Positions 30,398 through 40,201 of a stretch of 64,000 bases of DNA are shown piece by piece (the first letter of the stretch is position 1; each line of letters opens with the position of its first letter). Source of the stretch: Phycisphaerales bacterium (GTDB taxonomy: Bacteria; Planctomycetota; Phycisphaerae; UBA1845; Fen-1342); assembly GCA_016710275.1 (NCBI GenBank), contig JADJXS010000001.1, forward strand, positions 372,001 through 436,000, given 5' to 3'. The notes beneath the pieces were generated by a model. That model made no database searches. It was given only the letters and a program-made list of their open reading frames with translations, and was not told the origin of the DNA. The position numbers and the translations under genes are program-made.

Positions 30398-33300
30398 CTA
30401 CCGCCGCGCGCGACCCGGCTCGGCCGCCATGTTCTTCATCCCGACCATCAGCAGCGGCGATGCAATCGCCACCGTCGAGTACACACCGGTGATGACGCCC
30501 ACCAGCATGCAGTAGGCGAACCCGCGAACGCTCGCACCGCCGAACACATAGAGCGCCGCCAGCGTCAGGAACACCGTCACGCTCGTGATGAGCGTGCGCG
30601 CCAGGCACTGGTTCACCGCCGCATTGATGATCTGCGGCGTCACCACGCCGAGCCGCCCGCGATCCTCGCGGATGCGATCGAAGATCACGATCGTGTCGTT
30701 GATCGAGAAGCCGATGATCGTCAGCAGCGCCGCCACCACCGCCATGTTGATCTTGAAATTCTCAATCAGCAGCAGTCGGCCGAAATGCCCCTCCCCGCCG
30801 ATCAGCCCGGCAAACCCGACGAACGCCAGCGCCACCAGCACGTCGTGCATCAACGCCACCACGCCCGCGAAGCCGTACACCGGCCTTCCGAACCGGATCC
30901 ACAGGTACACGATGATCATCAGCCAGCTCAAGGCCAGTGCAATCGTCGCCTGCGTGCTCGACTGCGCCGCGATCTGCGGCTTGAACTGCGTCACCCGCCG
31001 CAGCGACTGCTCGCTGTCCAGCGCCGCACGCGCCAGCGAAAGCTCCTGCGCCGCAAACTCGCTGTACCAGCGCTCCGGATCATCCCGGTAGGGAAACGCG
31101 TCGTCCACCGTCGCCACGATCACCGACGAATAAAGCGTCCGGCCCTCCGAGTCCTTCCCGGCCGGCGTCACGCCGATCACGTCGAAGCTGCGCCATGGGA
31201 AATCCTGGAACCCCGGCTGCAAGCGCATGTTCCGCAGCCGATCCGGAAGCGAGCCGGGCGCCGAGCGGTCAATCACCATCGGCGGCGTCAGCTCGCGCAG
31301 GTAAATCGCCGCGCCGCCGACAAAATCGCCCAGGTCGGCCGAGATCGCCGTCGGCAGATTTGCAATCACCTCCGCCGGCTGGCGGCTCACGATCGGGTGC
31401 GGCCGGTCATCCGCCAGCTCCAGTGCGTAGCGCACCCGCGGCTGAATCCGCAGCCGTTCGCCCAGCGCCTCCCGCAGCGCGAGCTGCACAAAGCGCTTGT
31501 TCGTGATGGTCGTCGTGATGCCCCAGAACAGATCGCTGGTGGCCTCGCCGCCGCTCTCCTTCACCGATCCCACGCTGACGTCGCCCAGCAATTCGCAATC
31601 TCGCGCAAACGCGTCGCTGATCTCCGTCAACAGGTCCTTCACCCGTTCCGGCGTGACGCCGTCCACCACGCGGATCGTCAGTTGCTGCGTCCCCGCGACC
31701 GCCGTCACGGCGTCGCGCGGCAGCACCTGCGCATCCTCGAGCGGCTCGGTCAGGTACGCCTCCAGCCGGCTCGCATCCACTCCCGGCGCCGAGATCACCA
31801 GGAAGCCCGGCGCATTGGGCGCTTCCGCCACGCTCGCCTGCGCCAGCCGCTCCGCGTCCGGCCGCAGCCGCTTGCCCGCCTCTCCCAGCGCCGCCCGGAT
31901 CGTGCGATCGTTGAACGTCTCGCCTGGCGCCGGTGCGGCCGTCTGAATGTCCACGCTCAGGCCGCCCAGAAACTCCACGTCGAGGTAGTCCTTCGCCGGC
32001 CGCGAGAACATCAGGAACAGCCCCGCCGCCGTGGCGACCACCGAGATCGGGATGAAGATCCGACGCATACCGTACCAGTCGATGTTCGGCACGCCGATCA
32101 GCCGGTTCAGGCGGATGTCGCGGATCAGGTTGTACTTGATCGCCACGCCGAACAGCGTGCGCGTCACGAACACCGCCGTGAACAGATTCATCACCACGCC
32201 CCAGCCCAGCGTCAGGCCGAAGCCCTTCACTTCCTCGCTGCCGACGTAGTAGAGAATGATGCACGTCAGCAGCGTCGTCACGTTCGAGTCGATGATCGTG
32301 CTGAGCGCCTTGTCGTAGCCGTTCTTGATGATCATGCGGAGCGACCCGCCGCGCGCCTTCTCCTCCCGCATGCGCTCATAGATCAGCACGTTGGCGTCCA
32401 CCGACATGCCGATGCCCAGGATCACGCCGGCGATGCCGTCCAGAGTGAACTTCGCGTTGAGCATGCACATCACGGCCATCACCAGCAGCACGTTCATCGT
32501 CATCGCGATGTTGGCGATCAGGCCGCAGGCCAGGTAGTACCCCAGCATCAGCAGCACCACCAGCCCGGCGCCGATCAACCCCGCCGTCAAAGCCTGTCGC
32601 AGATTCTCCTGCCCCAGGCTCGAACCCAGCACCCGCTCCGAGATCGGCGTGTCCTTCAGCCGCGCCGGCAGCGCTCCGGCCTGCATCGTCTGCACTAGGT
32701 ACTGCACCTTCTCGAGCGAAAACTCGCCCTCGATCACGCCGCTCTCGAAAATCTGGCTGTTGATCCGCGCTGACGAATACGCCGAACCGTCCAGCAGAAT
32801 GCACAACTGCTTTTCGATGTTGTCGCCCGTCAGCCGGCCGAACATGTCGCCGCCCGTCGGATCAAGCTGAAAGCGGACGCAGCGCCGACCCGCCTGGTCG
32901 CGGTCCGGCCAGGCCCCCTTGAGCTGCCACTTGCGCTTGCTGTCGCGCAACAGGCCGTCATTCTCCCCCAGCTTCGCCAGCACGAACCACTCATCGCCGA
33001 GGCGGTCCACCACCATCGACGTCACCGTCCGCGGGTCGAACGTGTCCAGTTGCTGTACCGAGTCGAGGCTCAGGAAGCCCACCGGGTTGTCGATCCGGAA
33101 CCAGCCCGCCGTGTCGCCGCGCGACGGCCGCGGCCCCTGCTTCTGAAGCTGCTCGCGGTAATAGGCCGCCTCCGCCGTCACGTCCGCCAGAATCCGGAAC
33201 TCCAGCACACCCGCCCCGCGCAGCAGCCGCTTGAGCTCTTCCGGACCGTCCAGCGCCCCGCGAAACTCGCGCCAGCGATCATGCTTGACAACCACGTCCT

Positions 33301-34042
33301 CGATCTGCGATTTGAGCTGCGGATGCTTCGCGATCAGCGCTTCCAGCTCCGCCTTCCGCGAATCCGCGGACTTGCGCTGCGACGTGTCCATGTCCAGAAT
33401 CGTGTCCAGCCGGTGCGCGTCGATGTTTGTCGCCAGCACCAGGTCGATCGCATCCGTCAGCCGCTCCAGCGCGTCGCGCACCTGCGTCTGCAGCAGCTCC
33501 CCCTCCGCCGGCTGCGTGCTCGCACCGCGCGCCGCCGTCGCCAGCACCCAGGCGTCATGCGCCGCCGCCGCCGCCAGCAGCCGCTCGCTCCGCTCGGCCG
33601 AACCGCCCGCCAGCCGCTCCACGATCGGCGGCCGGGCCTCCGCATCCGCCGCGAAGAGCGGATCCAGATCGGTCCGCTTCAGCCGCGATTCCGTGAGCTG
33701 CACCAGCGCATCCTGGAAATCCTTGCGCCGCTTGGCCGCGTCCGCCGGCGGCAGCGGCATCTGGATCTCGATGCGGTTCGGCGGAATCACGCGCCAGACC
33801 AGGTTGTAAACGCCGTTCGGGTCCACCCGCTTCTGAAGCAGCGTCTTGAGCGTCTCCGCCACCTCGGGATCGGTCGACCCCTCCATGTTGATCTCGTAGA
33901 TCAGCGAAACGCCGCCCGCGATGTCCAACCCGCCGCGCAGCCGTGACTCAAACCCCTGAGTCGGCGGCCAGATCATCATCACCGCAAAAACCACGACCAC
34001 CGCGATCAGGATCAACCTGCCGCGCAGATTCTTCTCAACCAT
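30398..34042 (-). CDS. secDF: Protein translocase subunit SecDF (fused SecD and SecF)
   Basis: 1214 residues. SecD and SecF pull secreted proteins across the membrane using the proton gradient, with the SecYEG channel. SecD half: one helix, then SRLRGGLDIAGGVSLIYEI, a long periplasmic P1 region, and the membrane block DGIAGVILGIGMSVDANVLIYERMREE. SecF half: DVEFLGGLSVDI, a large periplasmic region of about 350 residues, and LTIIGFSINDTIVIFDRIRED. About twelve helices. The length is well over the usual 700-850 of fused forms, mostly because both periplasmic regions are long. ATG at 34042. Next to signal peptidase II, so envelope export genes are close together. Confidence 0.97.
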   Translation of the reverse strand: MVEKNLRGRLILIAVVVVFAVMMIWPPTQGFESRLRGGLDIAGGVSLIYEINMEGSTDPEVAETLKTLLQKRVDPNGVYNLVWRVIPPNRIEIQMPLPPADAAKRRKDFQDALVQLTESRLKRTDLDPLFAADAEARPPIVERLAGGSAERSERLLAAAAAHDAWVLATAARGASTQPAEGELLQTQVRDALERLTDAIDLVLATNIDAHRLDTILDMDTSQRKSADSRKAELEALIAKHPQLKSQIEDVVVKHDRWREFRGALDGPEELKRLLRGAGVLEFRILADVTAEAAYYREQLQKQGPRPSRGDTAGWFRIDNPVGFLSLDSVQQLDTFDPRTVTSMVVDRLGDEWFVLAKLGENDGLLRDSKRKWQLKGAWPDRDQAGRRCVRFQLDPTGGDMFGRLTGDNIEKQLCILLDGSAYSSARINSQIFESGVIEGEFSLEKVQYLVQTMQAGALPARLKDTPISERVLGSSLGQENLRQALTAGLIGAGLVVLLMLGYYLACGLIANIAMTMNVLLVMAVMCMLNAKFTLDGIAGVILGIGMSVDANVLIYERMREEKARGGSLRMIIKNGYDKALSTIIDSNVTTLLTCIILYYVGSEEVKGFGLTLGWGVVMNLFTAVFVTRTLFGVAIKYNLIRDIRLNRLIGVPNIDWYGMRRIFIPISVVATAAGLFLMFSRPAKDYLDVEFLGGLSVDIQTAAPAPGETFNDRTIRAALGEAGKRLRPDAERLAQASVAEAPNAPGFLVISAPGVDASRLEAYLTEPLEDAQVLPRDAVTAVAGTQQLTIRVVDGVTPERVKDLLTEISDAFARDCELLGDVSVGSVKESGGEATSDLFWGITTTITNKRFVQLALREALGERLRIQPRVRYALELADDRPHPIVSRQPAEVIANLPTAISADLGDFVGGAAIYLRELTPPMVIDRSAPGSLPDRLRNMRLQPGFQDFPWRSFDVIGVTPAGKDSEGRTLYSSVIVATVDDAFPYRDDPERWYSEFAAQELSLARAALDSEQSLRRVTQFKPQIAAQSSTQATIALALSWLMIIVYLWIRFGRPVYGFAGVVALMHDVLVALAFVGFAGLIGGEGHFGRLLLIENFKINMAVVAALLTIIGFSINDTIVIFDRIREDRGRLGVVTPQIINAAVNQCLARTLITSVTVFLTLAALYVFGGASVRGFAYCMLVGVITGVYSTVAIASPLLMVGMKNMAAEPGRARR

Positions 34043-34167
34043 GGCGTATTGCTCTCAATTGTCTGAAAAAGGTGCGATTCGCGATCTTCCGGCGCAAAAA
34101 CGCCGGGGATTCGGAAAACAGGGTCGCAGGCGCAGAATGCAACAGCCCGCGCTACGCGAGGCCGGAA

Positions 34168-34632
34168 TCAGGCAGCCGGCGGCCCCATGCGCCAGAGAAT
34201 GCCATGCAACCGCCCCAGCGCCGGCGTCGCACAATCGAAGAAATGAGAAGGCAGTAGGCGACAAAAGGCGCTCACCCGCGCCAGGTCCGCCACCTCGGCG
34301 ATCGCCGAAGTGTCGGACGCGCCGGAAGATGCCGTTTCGGCTTCAAAGCGATCAGAATGCAACAGAAGCGAAGCGCCGGCAGCACTCGCCGAGCCGCCCC
34401 GATCCAGCGTCCGCGGCGCCAGTCCATCCGGCAGCGTCGCCCGGACCATCAGCGGCGGCGGTTCCTCCTGCTGCTCCGAATCGCGGCCGACCAGATCCGC
34501 AAGAGGCGGCGCGCAGGCCGGCGCGCAGGCCCCCTGAACCGGGCGGGCCTTTTCCTCGGCCGCCAGCACCATCAGCAGCGAGAGCATCCCCGCCGCGATT
34601 CGCCAGCGCAGACTCGGCAACGCTTCTGTCAT
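34168..34632 (-). CDS. Short exported protein of unknown function (doubtful)
   Basis: 154 residues from the ATG at 34632. N-terminus MTEALPSLRWRIAAGMLSLLMVLAAE is a plausible signal sequence, followed by a Cys/Pro-rich short segment and Ser/Ala-rich sequence. It lies upstream of secDF in the same direction, 125 bp away. No homologue recognised; the frame could be open by chance in this GC-rich sequence. Confidence 0.4.
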   Translation of the reverse strand: MTEALPSLRWRIAAGMLSLLMVLAAEEKARPVQGACAPACAPPLADLVGRDSEQQEEPPPLMVRATLPDGLAPRTLDRGGSASAAGASLLLHSDRFEAETASSGASDTSAIAEVADLARVSAFCRLLPSHFFDCATPALGRLHGILWRMGPPAA

Positions 34633-34750
34633 GCGAACCGCGGAGTGTAGCCCGGACCGGCCTCTCGGCCAAGTGCGGCGATCGGCCTTGCGGGCGCATC
34701 CCCGGGCGGGCAGGATAGCCGCCGCAATTCCGCGTATTCCGGAGCCGATC

Positions 34751-35428
34751 ATGCACCGATTCCCGCTGTGTGCCATGGCGCTGCTCATCGCCACCCTGTT
34801 ATCGCCAGGTTGCAGCCAACCCGCAGAGATTTCGCTGATCCAACCCTTCGCTCCGACCGGCCAGCGAATTCTCGAACTGACCACCGAAACCGCGTACGAA
34901 ATCGACCGCGGCGGATTCCGGCACGTCATCGCGACCTTCCCGCGACCCCACGATCCCGACGGGCCGCGGGACTTCGTCCTGTACATGGAGATTCAAACCG
35001 ATCGGCTCGGCGCTGCCCCTCTTCCAATCCCCGGCTGGCTGAAAGTGCTGTTCCCCGCGCAGGCCGATTCGCCCCACGGCGCGCGGTGCGATGCGGAGTC
35101 CGGCGAGGGCGGGCTACGCGGATTCCTCGTGCAGCGCGTCGGCCGGCTCGCGGGTCGAACCCAGTTCACAAGCGGATTCGTGGTGAAAGATCGCAACCTG
35201 ACCGCCCGAGACCCGCGCGGCCTGTTCCTGAACGTCACCTGCGAAGACGGAACCCGCATCACCGGGCGGATTCTGCCGCGCTCCAGCGGATCCGAAATGG
35301 CCGCACTGCTCCGCCGCCACGCCGCCGACATCGCCGCTCTCCGCGACAACCGAGACGACAGCCCGACGGACGCGATCTTCACCGCCGACGCGCAGGCCGC
35401 TCCGACGCCGCTCCGACGCGGCATGTGA
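34751..35428 (+). CDS. Exported lipoprotein of unknown function
   Basis: 225 residues from the ATG at 34751. Signal MHRFPLCAMALLIATLLSPGC gives a clear lipobox. Mature part has EISLIQPFAPTGQRILELTTETAYEIDRGG, then RDFVLYMEI and TSGFVVKDRN, no family known. Its stop overlaps a possible GTG start of the glycosyltransferase gene (GTGA), suggesting coupled translation. Confidence 0.7.
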   Translation: MHRFPLCAMALLIATLLSPGCSQPAEISLIQPFAPTGQRILELTTETAYEIDRGGFRHVIATFPRPHDPDGPRDFVLYMEIQTDRLGAAPLPIPGWLKVLFPAQADSPHGARCDAESGEGGLRGFLVQRVGRLAGRTQFTSGFVVKDRNLTARDPRGLFLNVTCEDGTRITGRILPRSSGSEMAALLRRHAADIAALRDNRDDSPTDAIFTADAQAAPTPLRRGM

Positions 35429-35442
35429 GCCGACTCTCCGCG

Positions 35443-36933
35443 ATGGATCGCCGCATGACGAAACGAATCGGCGGGTCGGAGCGCGGCGCGAACCCGCCGT
35501 CGGCGGTGCTCACGCACCACTGGCTGGTGCGCCGACGGGGCGGCGAGAAGGTGCTCGAAGCGCTGGCGCGGCTTGTGCCCGGCGCGCCGATCTACACGCT
35601 GGTCTACGACGCCGCGGGAATGGGGATGACGGCTGCGCCCGGCGCGCCCGGGACGGAGATCGCCGGCTCGCCCCCGGCCGCGGCGGACGATCCGCTGGCT
35701 GGTCGCGAGATACACACCTCATTCCTGCAGCGCATCCCCGGAGCCCGGCGCCACTATCCGAAGCTGCTGCCGCTGATGGCTTTGGCTGCGCGGCGCATGC
35801 GATTGCCGCCGGCCGAACTGGTGCTGTGTTCGGACGCGGCCGTCGCCAAGGCCATGACGCCCGACCCGCGCAGCCGGGTGATCTGCTACTGCCATTCGCC
35901 GCCGCGCTACGCCTATGACGCGGTGATCTGTGCGGAATATCGCGCCGCACTGCCGTGGGCGGCCCGGCCGCTGTGGGATTGGTCGATCCCGCGGCTGGCG
36001 CGAGCCGATCGAGCCGCCGCGCAGCGCGTCGATTTGTTCGTCGCCAACTCGCGGCACGTGGCCGAGCGCATCCGCCGCTGGTACGGCCGGGACAGCGTGG
36101 TCGTGCATCCGCCGGTGGAGCTGCCATTGCCGCCGCCGGGAATTTTGGATGGGGCGCTCGAGCAGTCGGGGCGGATGTTCGAGCAGGGGGCGCGAGAGGT
36201 CGAGCAATCGGGGCGGATGTTCGCGCGAGAGGGGGGAGAATTCGGGCAGGGGGGTGGATCGGTGAATCAAGCGGGCGCTTCGGCCTACCAACCCGGCCGA
36301 TCGGTGAATCAGACGGGCGCTTCGGCCTACCAACCCGGCCGATCGGCGAATCAGCCCAGCGAATCGACCCACCAGCCGGGCAGATCGGTGAATCAGGCGG
36401 GCGCTTCGGCGGATGTGCCTGCCGCGGGCACAGCGCGCGGGGAACACTATCTCTGCGTCGGCTATCACGCGCCCTACAAGCGCCTCGACCTGGCGATCGA
36501 GGCGTGCGTCCGGCTTGGGCGGCGGCTGGTGGTGATCGGGGAGGGGCCGGGCGTCCCGCCGCCGCCGCGCCGGCCGGAGTGGGCGGCCCGCGGGGTCGAG
36601 TTTCGCGGCTGGCAGTCGGACGCGGCCATCCGCGCGGCCTACGCCGGCGCCCGTGCGCTGCTCTTCTGCGGCGAGGAGGATTTTGGGATCGTGCCGGTCG
36701 AGGCGATCGCCCACGGCTGCCCGGTGGTCGCCTGCGGCGTGGGTGGTGCGACGGAGACGGTGCAGCCGGGCGTCAGCGGGGTGTGGTTCGAGCGGCAGGA
36801 GGTGACGAGCGTGGTCGCCGCGATGGAGCAACTGGAATCGATGCGCTTCGACGCGCGGCGGATGTTCGAGGCCGCGCAGGCATTCTCGCTGGACCGATTC
36901 CTGGAGTCGATGCGGCGGGTCATCGACGGCTGA
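35443..36933 (+). CDS. GT4 family glycosyltransferase with repeat-expanded linker
   Basis: 496 residues from the ATG at 35443 (GTG 35425 and ATG 35455 are alternatives). It is a GT-B fold enzyme that transfers sugar from a nucleotide donor to a cell-surface acceptor. N-domain: LTHHWLVRRRGGEKVLEAL, then ICYCHSPPRYAYD, and ANSRHVAERIRRWYGRDSVVVHPPVE. C-domain: YLCVGYHAPYKRLDLAIEAC, LVVIGEGPG, EFRGW, and the donor-binding FCGEEDFGIVPVEAIAHGCPVVACGVGGATE. Between the two domains, residues about 225-330 are low-complexity with a 14-residue repeat (SVNQAGASAYQPGR). The family call is firm; the acceptor is unknown. Confidence 0.92.
   Translation: MDRRMTKRIGGSERGANPPSAVLTHHWLVRRRGGEKVLEALARLVPGAPIYTLVYDAAGMGMTAAPGAPGTEIAGSPPAAADDPLAGREIHTSFLQRIPGARRHYPKLLPLMALAARRMRLPPAELVLCSDAAVAKAMTPDPRSRVICYCHSPPRYAYDAVICAEYRAALPWAARPLWDWSIPRLARADRAAAQRVDLFVANSRHVAERIRRWYGRDSVVVHPPVELPLPPPGILDGALEQSGRMFEQGAREVEQSGRMFAREGGEFGQGGGSVNQAGASAYQPGRSVNQTGASAYQPGRSANQPSESTHQPGRSVNQAGASADVPAAGTARGEHYLCVGYHAPYKRLDLAIEACVRLGRRLVVIGEGPGVPPPPRRPEWAARGVEFRGWQSDAAIRAAYAGARALLFCGEEDFGIVPVEAIAHGCPVVACGVGGATETVQPGVSGVWFERQEVTSVVAAMEQLESMRFDARRMFEAAQAFSLDRFLESMRRVIDG
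36259..36414. repeat. 42-bp in-frame tandem repeat, 3.7 copies
   Basis: Units start at exactly 36259, 36301, 36343 and 36385. Copies 1 and 2 are nearly identical; copy 3 is more diverged (SANQPSESTHQPGR). Within the GT4 interdomain linker. Confidence 0.93.
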
Positions 36934-36974
36934 TGAAGCGCCGCCGACCGCCTCTACGAAAATGTACCCGTCCG

Positions 36975-37100
36975 AGTTTCCGCGCCGAGTTCAAGGCGGG
37001 CGAGGGCGGGAAGACCGCCGTCTCCATGGCCCGCTGGGTCAACACACGCGGCGAAAAGGGGCCGTGGTCGGAGATTGCGACGGCGACGGTGGCGGCGTGA
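36975..37100 (+). pseudogene. Orphan C-terminal gene tail, WVNTRGEKGPWSE type, copy 1
   Basis: The frame encodes RAEFKAGEGGKTAVSMARWVN and then TRGEKGPWSEIATATVAA with a TGA at 37098-37100. No start or upstream body is present. It resembles the last strand of a fibronectin-III-like domain. Two closely related copies and one distant relative lie at 42298-42354, 45283-45348 and 41164-41298. Confidence 0.65.
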
Positions 37101-37174
37101 GGCCTTGTTGCGCCGTCCGCAGGACCCGCTGCGCGGGGAAGACCGAAGCCGATGATCCGCGTCTTCGCCCAAAC

Positions 37175-37241
37175 GGGGCGCAGGGATGTAGCCACGGGTG
37201 GAGCGCAGTCCGCCGGCGGGCGGACGGAGCGCAACCCGTGG
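37175..37241. repeat. Left arm of inverted repeat around the ATPase gene
   Basis: The 34 bases 37175-37208 match the reverse complement of 40599-40632 with one mismatch, and the following ACCCGTGGA also matches 40586-40594. Related sequence recurs at 40318-40398. Confidence 0.8.
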
Positions 37242-37299
37242 AAAGCGACGCTCCCGCGCGGGACTGCCCCGGAGGGGCAGAGGGAATAGTCGGGAATGC

Positions 37300-40035
37300 T
37301 CAGACACGCGGTGCAGGAATAGTCGTAGGCTTGGGCTCCGTCACAGCGGCCGCAGCCACTGGAGGTGCCACCGCTCTCGCTGCTTTGCGGCGTGCTTTCA
37401 CCTGCTCGACGAGAGCCTTTAGAGAGTTCAAGTCTTGGAGCAACTCGGAAGGTTCCGGCACCGGAGCTCCTTTCGCCGCCGCCGGATCGTGGCGGCATGT
37501 AATGCTGGAGCACTTCTTGTCGATACGAAGGGCTTCCGCACATTCGGCCATGGAGAAGCCCGCGACATCTTCGAGCTTCTCCACTCTTACCCAGTCCCGG
37601 TATCTGCCAATCACGCCGTTGAGGATGACATCCTGAACGATGCGTTCAAGTGTCGCACTCAGGCGCGTGTATGCCAAACGGATGTCGGCCACGTTCGTCG
37701 GGTTCGGAACCGTGCTCCACGAAGTGGCGATGCGGCGTTGCTCCTTCTCAAGAGCGTCGATCCTGTCGGTGTACTTCTTCCAGTCCCAAGGCAAGCCCGG
37801 CTGACAGAAGCCCGGCTTGTCCCCGTTCCAGCACAGGTGCATGTACTGCACCGGAGACGCAGCCCCCTCGGTCGCATCAAACAGTTCACACAGAAACACG
37901 ATGTCGTGGGTGAACACAATCACCTGCCGCTCGATTGCTTCCTTGACCAACCGTTTCGCTACCTTGCTCCGGCGTGCGTGGTCGAGCGAGGAGACCGGAT
38001 CATCAAACACCAGCGCCGACTTGTGCGACGCCTGAGACAGCTCGGCCATGAACGCGGCCAGTGCGATGCACCGATGCTCGCCTTCGCTGGCGATGTCGTC
38101 AACTTTGGCGTTCACGGTCGCAGGAGGCGTCTTGCTTTTGTCAACGAGACGCACGCCGAACTTCCGCTCCCCCTTCGCTCCCTTCGTGACGTCCAGCGTC
38201 ACCGAGACCGTCCTCATGCCCAAGGCCGCGAGTTCATCTTCGAAGGCCTTGCAGAAGGCGGCGGTGACGTGCGACTCGTGCAGTTCGCCGGACTTAATTG
38301 TGATGGCGTTGGTGGTGCAATCGTCCTGGCACTTCTTCAGTGTTGCCGCGTGGGCGTGGCGTGCGATCTGGGCTTTGACTTCTTCCTTCTTGTCCTTGAG
38401 CCACTTCTTATCCGCGAGTTCGTCGCGCTCCGTGGCCAGTGCTTTGGCCTTCTCGGGGTCGGCTGCGGTGAGCTCGTCTATTGCTCTCCTGTCGAGGCTG
38501 TCGGCGAGGGTCACCAACTCCGCACATGGCGAAGCGAGGAGGGCTGGCGCGTCGGACCACGTCCCTTCCTTCAAGCACTTCTGTGCGTGAGCGATACGGG
38601 CATCGACCGCTTTGGCGAACGCTTCGACCACGGCAAAGGTTTCGGCGGCTTCGCGGTCAAGGTCGGCCTTGATGTCCGCAGCCTCGGGCCCGATCGCGCG
38701 GATTGAGTCCACACCCGGCCTCAAGTCCGCGACTTTGGCCTCCGCCGCTTCCGCTTGTTTGCGGGTTTCATCGGCGACGAACTTGTTGAAGCGGGCGTAG
38801 CGGTCGATCGCCTCGGGCTGCAACGTCTGTTGGCACAGCACACACTTCGCGTCCGCCTCGGTGACGGGGAACGGCTGGTTGGGATATGCGTGTGCGACCG
38901 AATACGCCTTGGCCGCGTCCCACAACTTGCGCCACACCTCGTTGCAACTGCCGGGCAGATCGCCGTCCTTCAACTCCGGCCCGGCGGCGGCCTTAGCCGC
39001 CTTCGCCGTTGTCTCCGCTTCCCTGATGGATTCCCCAAGTCCCAGCATGGCGGTGTCGTCCACGGACGTGGCTCGGTTCTTGGCGGCTTCGGCAAGCGTG
39101 CGGATGCGTTTGGCGGCGGCGGTGGTGTCAGCAGCCTTGAGTCTCGGATCGGTGCTGAGCGTGGCATTGATCTCGGCCAGTCGTTTCTCGTCGGCATCGT
39201 TGAACAGGGCGGCGGCTTCGATCCTCGCCGGGTCCGTATCGGCATTGATCGCGTTGACCAGAGTCCCGATCTTTGTGGCCGCCTTGTATGTCCAGCCCTT
39301 CAGCACTTCCAAGTTCTTGTCGGTAATGGCTTTGAGGTCGGCTTTGAGTTCATCATTGATCGTGTCGCACGCCTTGGCGAGTTCCGGTAGCACGTCCAGG
39401 CCGCGCGGCTTGAAGCACGCGGGACCGTCCTCACCGACGTGGACCCGGGCGCTGAGTGAATCGAACACGAAGATGTTGCCCAAGCGAGGGTCGGCAGCGC
39501 TGCCGTCAGTCCAATCGACCGGGATGTCCGCCGTGCCGACGCGGCAGCCAATCTTGGCCTTCGCCGGGCCGGTCGCGGTGGCGGCGAAGGCGTCGGGCTT
39601 GATGTCCTGCGGCGTCCCACGCGCGCGGCACGCCTTCTTGATGACGCGGGCGTATCCCGACTTGCCCGCCCCGTTCTCGCCATAGATCACCGTGAGGCCC
39701 GGCGCGTCACCGAAGACGATCTCCTGATCGCCCGGCAGCCGCCCAACATTCTGGAGACCGGAGAGTTGGGATAAACTGACCGATGCAGTCCCGTCCGTAC
39801 CGCCGGGAGTATGGGCGGCGGTCAATGGAACGGCGATCGGCGCGGCTCCGGTGGCGGGCGACAGTCCATGCTTGGCGCGGCAGATGGCCGCGAGTTCCCT
39901 CAAGGCTTCAGCACCTAGCACGCCCGAGGTCACGATCCTGCGCAAAGCGTCGCGTTGCCAATCCGGACAAGTCGCCGACCAATCCAGTATGGCTTTGAAG
40001 GGCGAAGTTGTCGCGGCGGGTGCGGGATCAGGCAT
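37300..40035 (-). CDS. Large SMC/RecF-like AAA ATPase with CxxC hook
   Basis: 911 residues from the ATG at 40035 (GGAGG 9 bases before it). N-terminal region to about 120, then Walker A GENGAGKSGYARVIKKACRARG near residue 140. The middle is a long helical, coiled-coil-like region with a CVLCQQTL element near 395, similar to the zinc hooks of Rad50 and RloC. The C-terminal half has the ABC-type signature SEGEHRCIALAAFMAEL, Walker B SALVFDDPVSSLDHARR and the His switch FTHDIVFL. It is therefore an ABC/SMC-type DNA- or RNA-metabolism ATPase. Such stand-alone proteins (RloC, PtuA and relatives) often serve in phage defence; no nuclease motif could be pinned down here, so that role is inference. 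Confidence 0.8.
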   Translation of the reverse strand: MPDPAPAATTSPFKAILDWSATCPDWQRDALRRIVTSGVLGAEALRELAAICRAKHGLSPATGAAPIAVPLTAAHTPGGTDGTASVSLSQLSGLQNVGRLPGDQEIVFGDAPGLTVIYGENGAGKSGYARVIKKACRARGTPQDIKPDAFAATATGPAKAKIGCRVGTADIPVDWTDGSAADPRLGNIFVFDSLSARVHVGEDGPACFKPRGLDVLPELAKACDTINDELKADLKAITDKNLEVLKGWTYKAATKIGTLVNAINADTDPARIEAAALFNDADEKRLAEINATLSTDPRLKAADTTAAAKRIRTLAEAAKNRATSVDDTAMLGLGESIREAETTAKAAKAAAGPELKDGDLPGSCNEVWRKLWDAAKAYSVAHAYPNQPFPVTEADAKCVLCQQTLQPEAIDRYARFNKFVADETRKQAEAAEAKVADLRPGVDSIRAIGPEAADIKADLDREAAETFAVVEAFAKAVDARIAHAQKCLKEGTWSDAPALLASPCAELVTLADSLDRRAIDELTAADPEKAKALATERDELADKKWLKDKKEEVKAQIARHAHAATLKKCQDDCTTNAITIKSGELHESHVTAAFCKAFEDELAALGMRTVSVTLDVTKGAKGERKFGVRLVDKSKTPPATVNAKVDDIASEGEHRCIALAAFMAELSQASHKSALVFDDPVSSLDHARRSKVAKRLVKEAIERQVIVFTHDIVFLCELFDATEGAASPVQYMHLCWNGDKPGFCQPGLPWDWKKYTDRIDALEKEQRRIATSWSTVPNPTNVADIRLAYTRLSATLERIVQDVILNGVIGRYRDWVRVEKLEDVAGFSMAECAEALRIDKKCSSITCRHDPAAAKGAPVPEPSELLQDLNSLKALVEQVKARRKAARAVAPPVAAAAVTEPKPTTIPAPRV

Positions 40036-40201
40036 GGATTGGGCCTCCAAGAGTGCGCGATGATTCAATGATAACAGCGGACTTGCCCATGCCGGGGCTG
40101 CCGCCCCCGGCACCCCCGCTCAAGGCAGTCGGAGCGCACGACCAGCGCGGCGGGTGGTCTTCCTCCAGGCGGGGAGAGGTGCAGAGAGGGCGTCACGCTC
40201 A

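Larger units (their letters stand above)
36934..37299. other. Gene-free accessory stretch with gene tail and dispersed repeats
   Basis: 366 bp between the glycosyltransferase and the large ATPase gene. It has the first WVNTRGEKGPWSE-type tail (36975-37100) and the left copy of the inverted repeat that brackets the ATPase gene (37175-37241). A GCCCCGGAGGGGC palindrome lies near 37258. Confidence 0.6.

Noticed and set aside
36259..36414. Regular 42-bp units resembling a CRISPR or iteron array
   Set aside because: No spacers and fully coding; iteron-binding genes and an AT-rich origin are missing.
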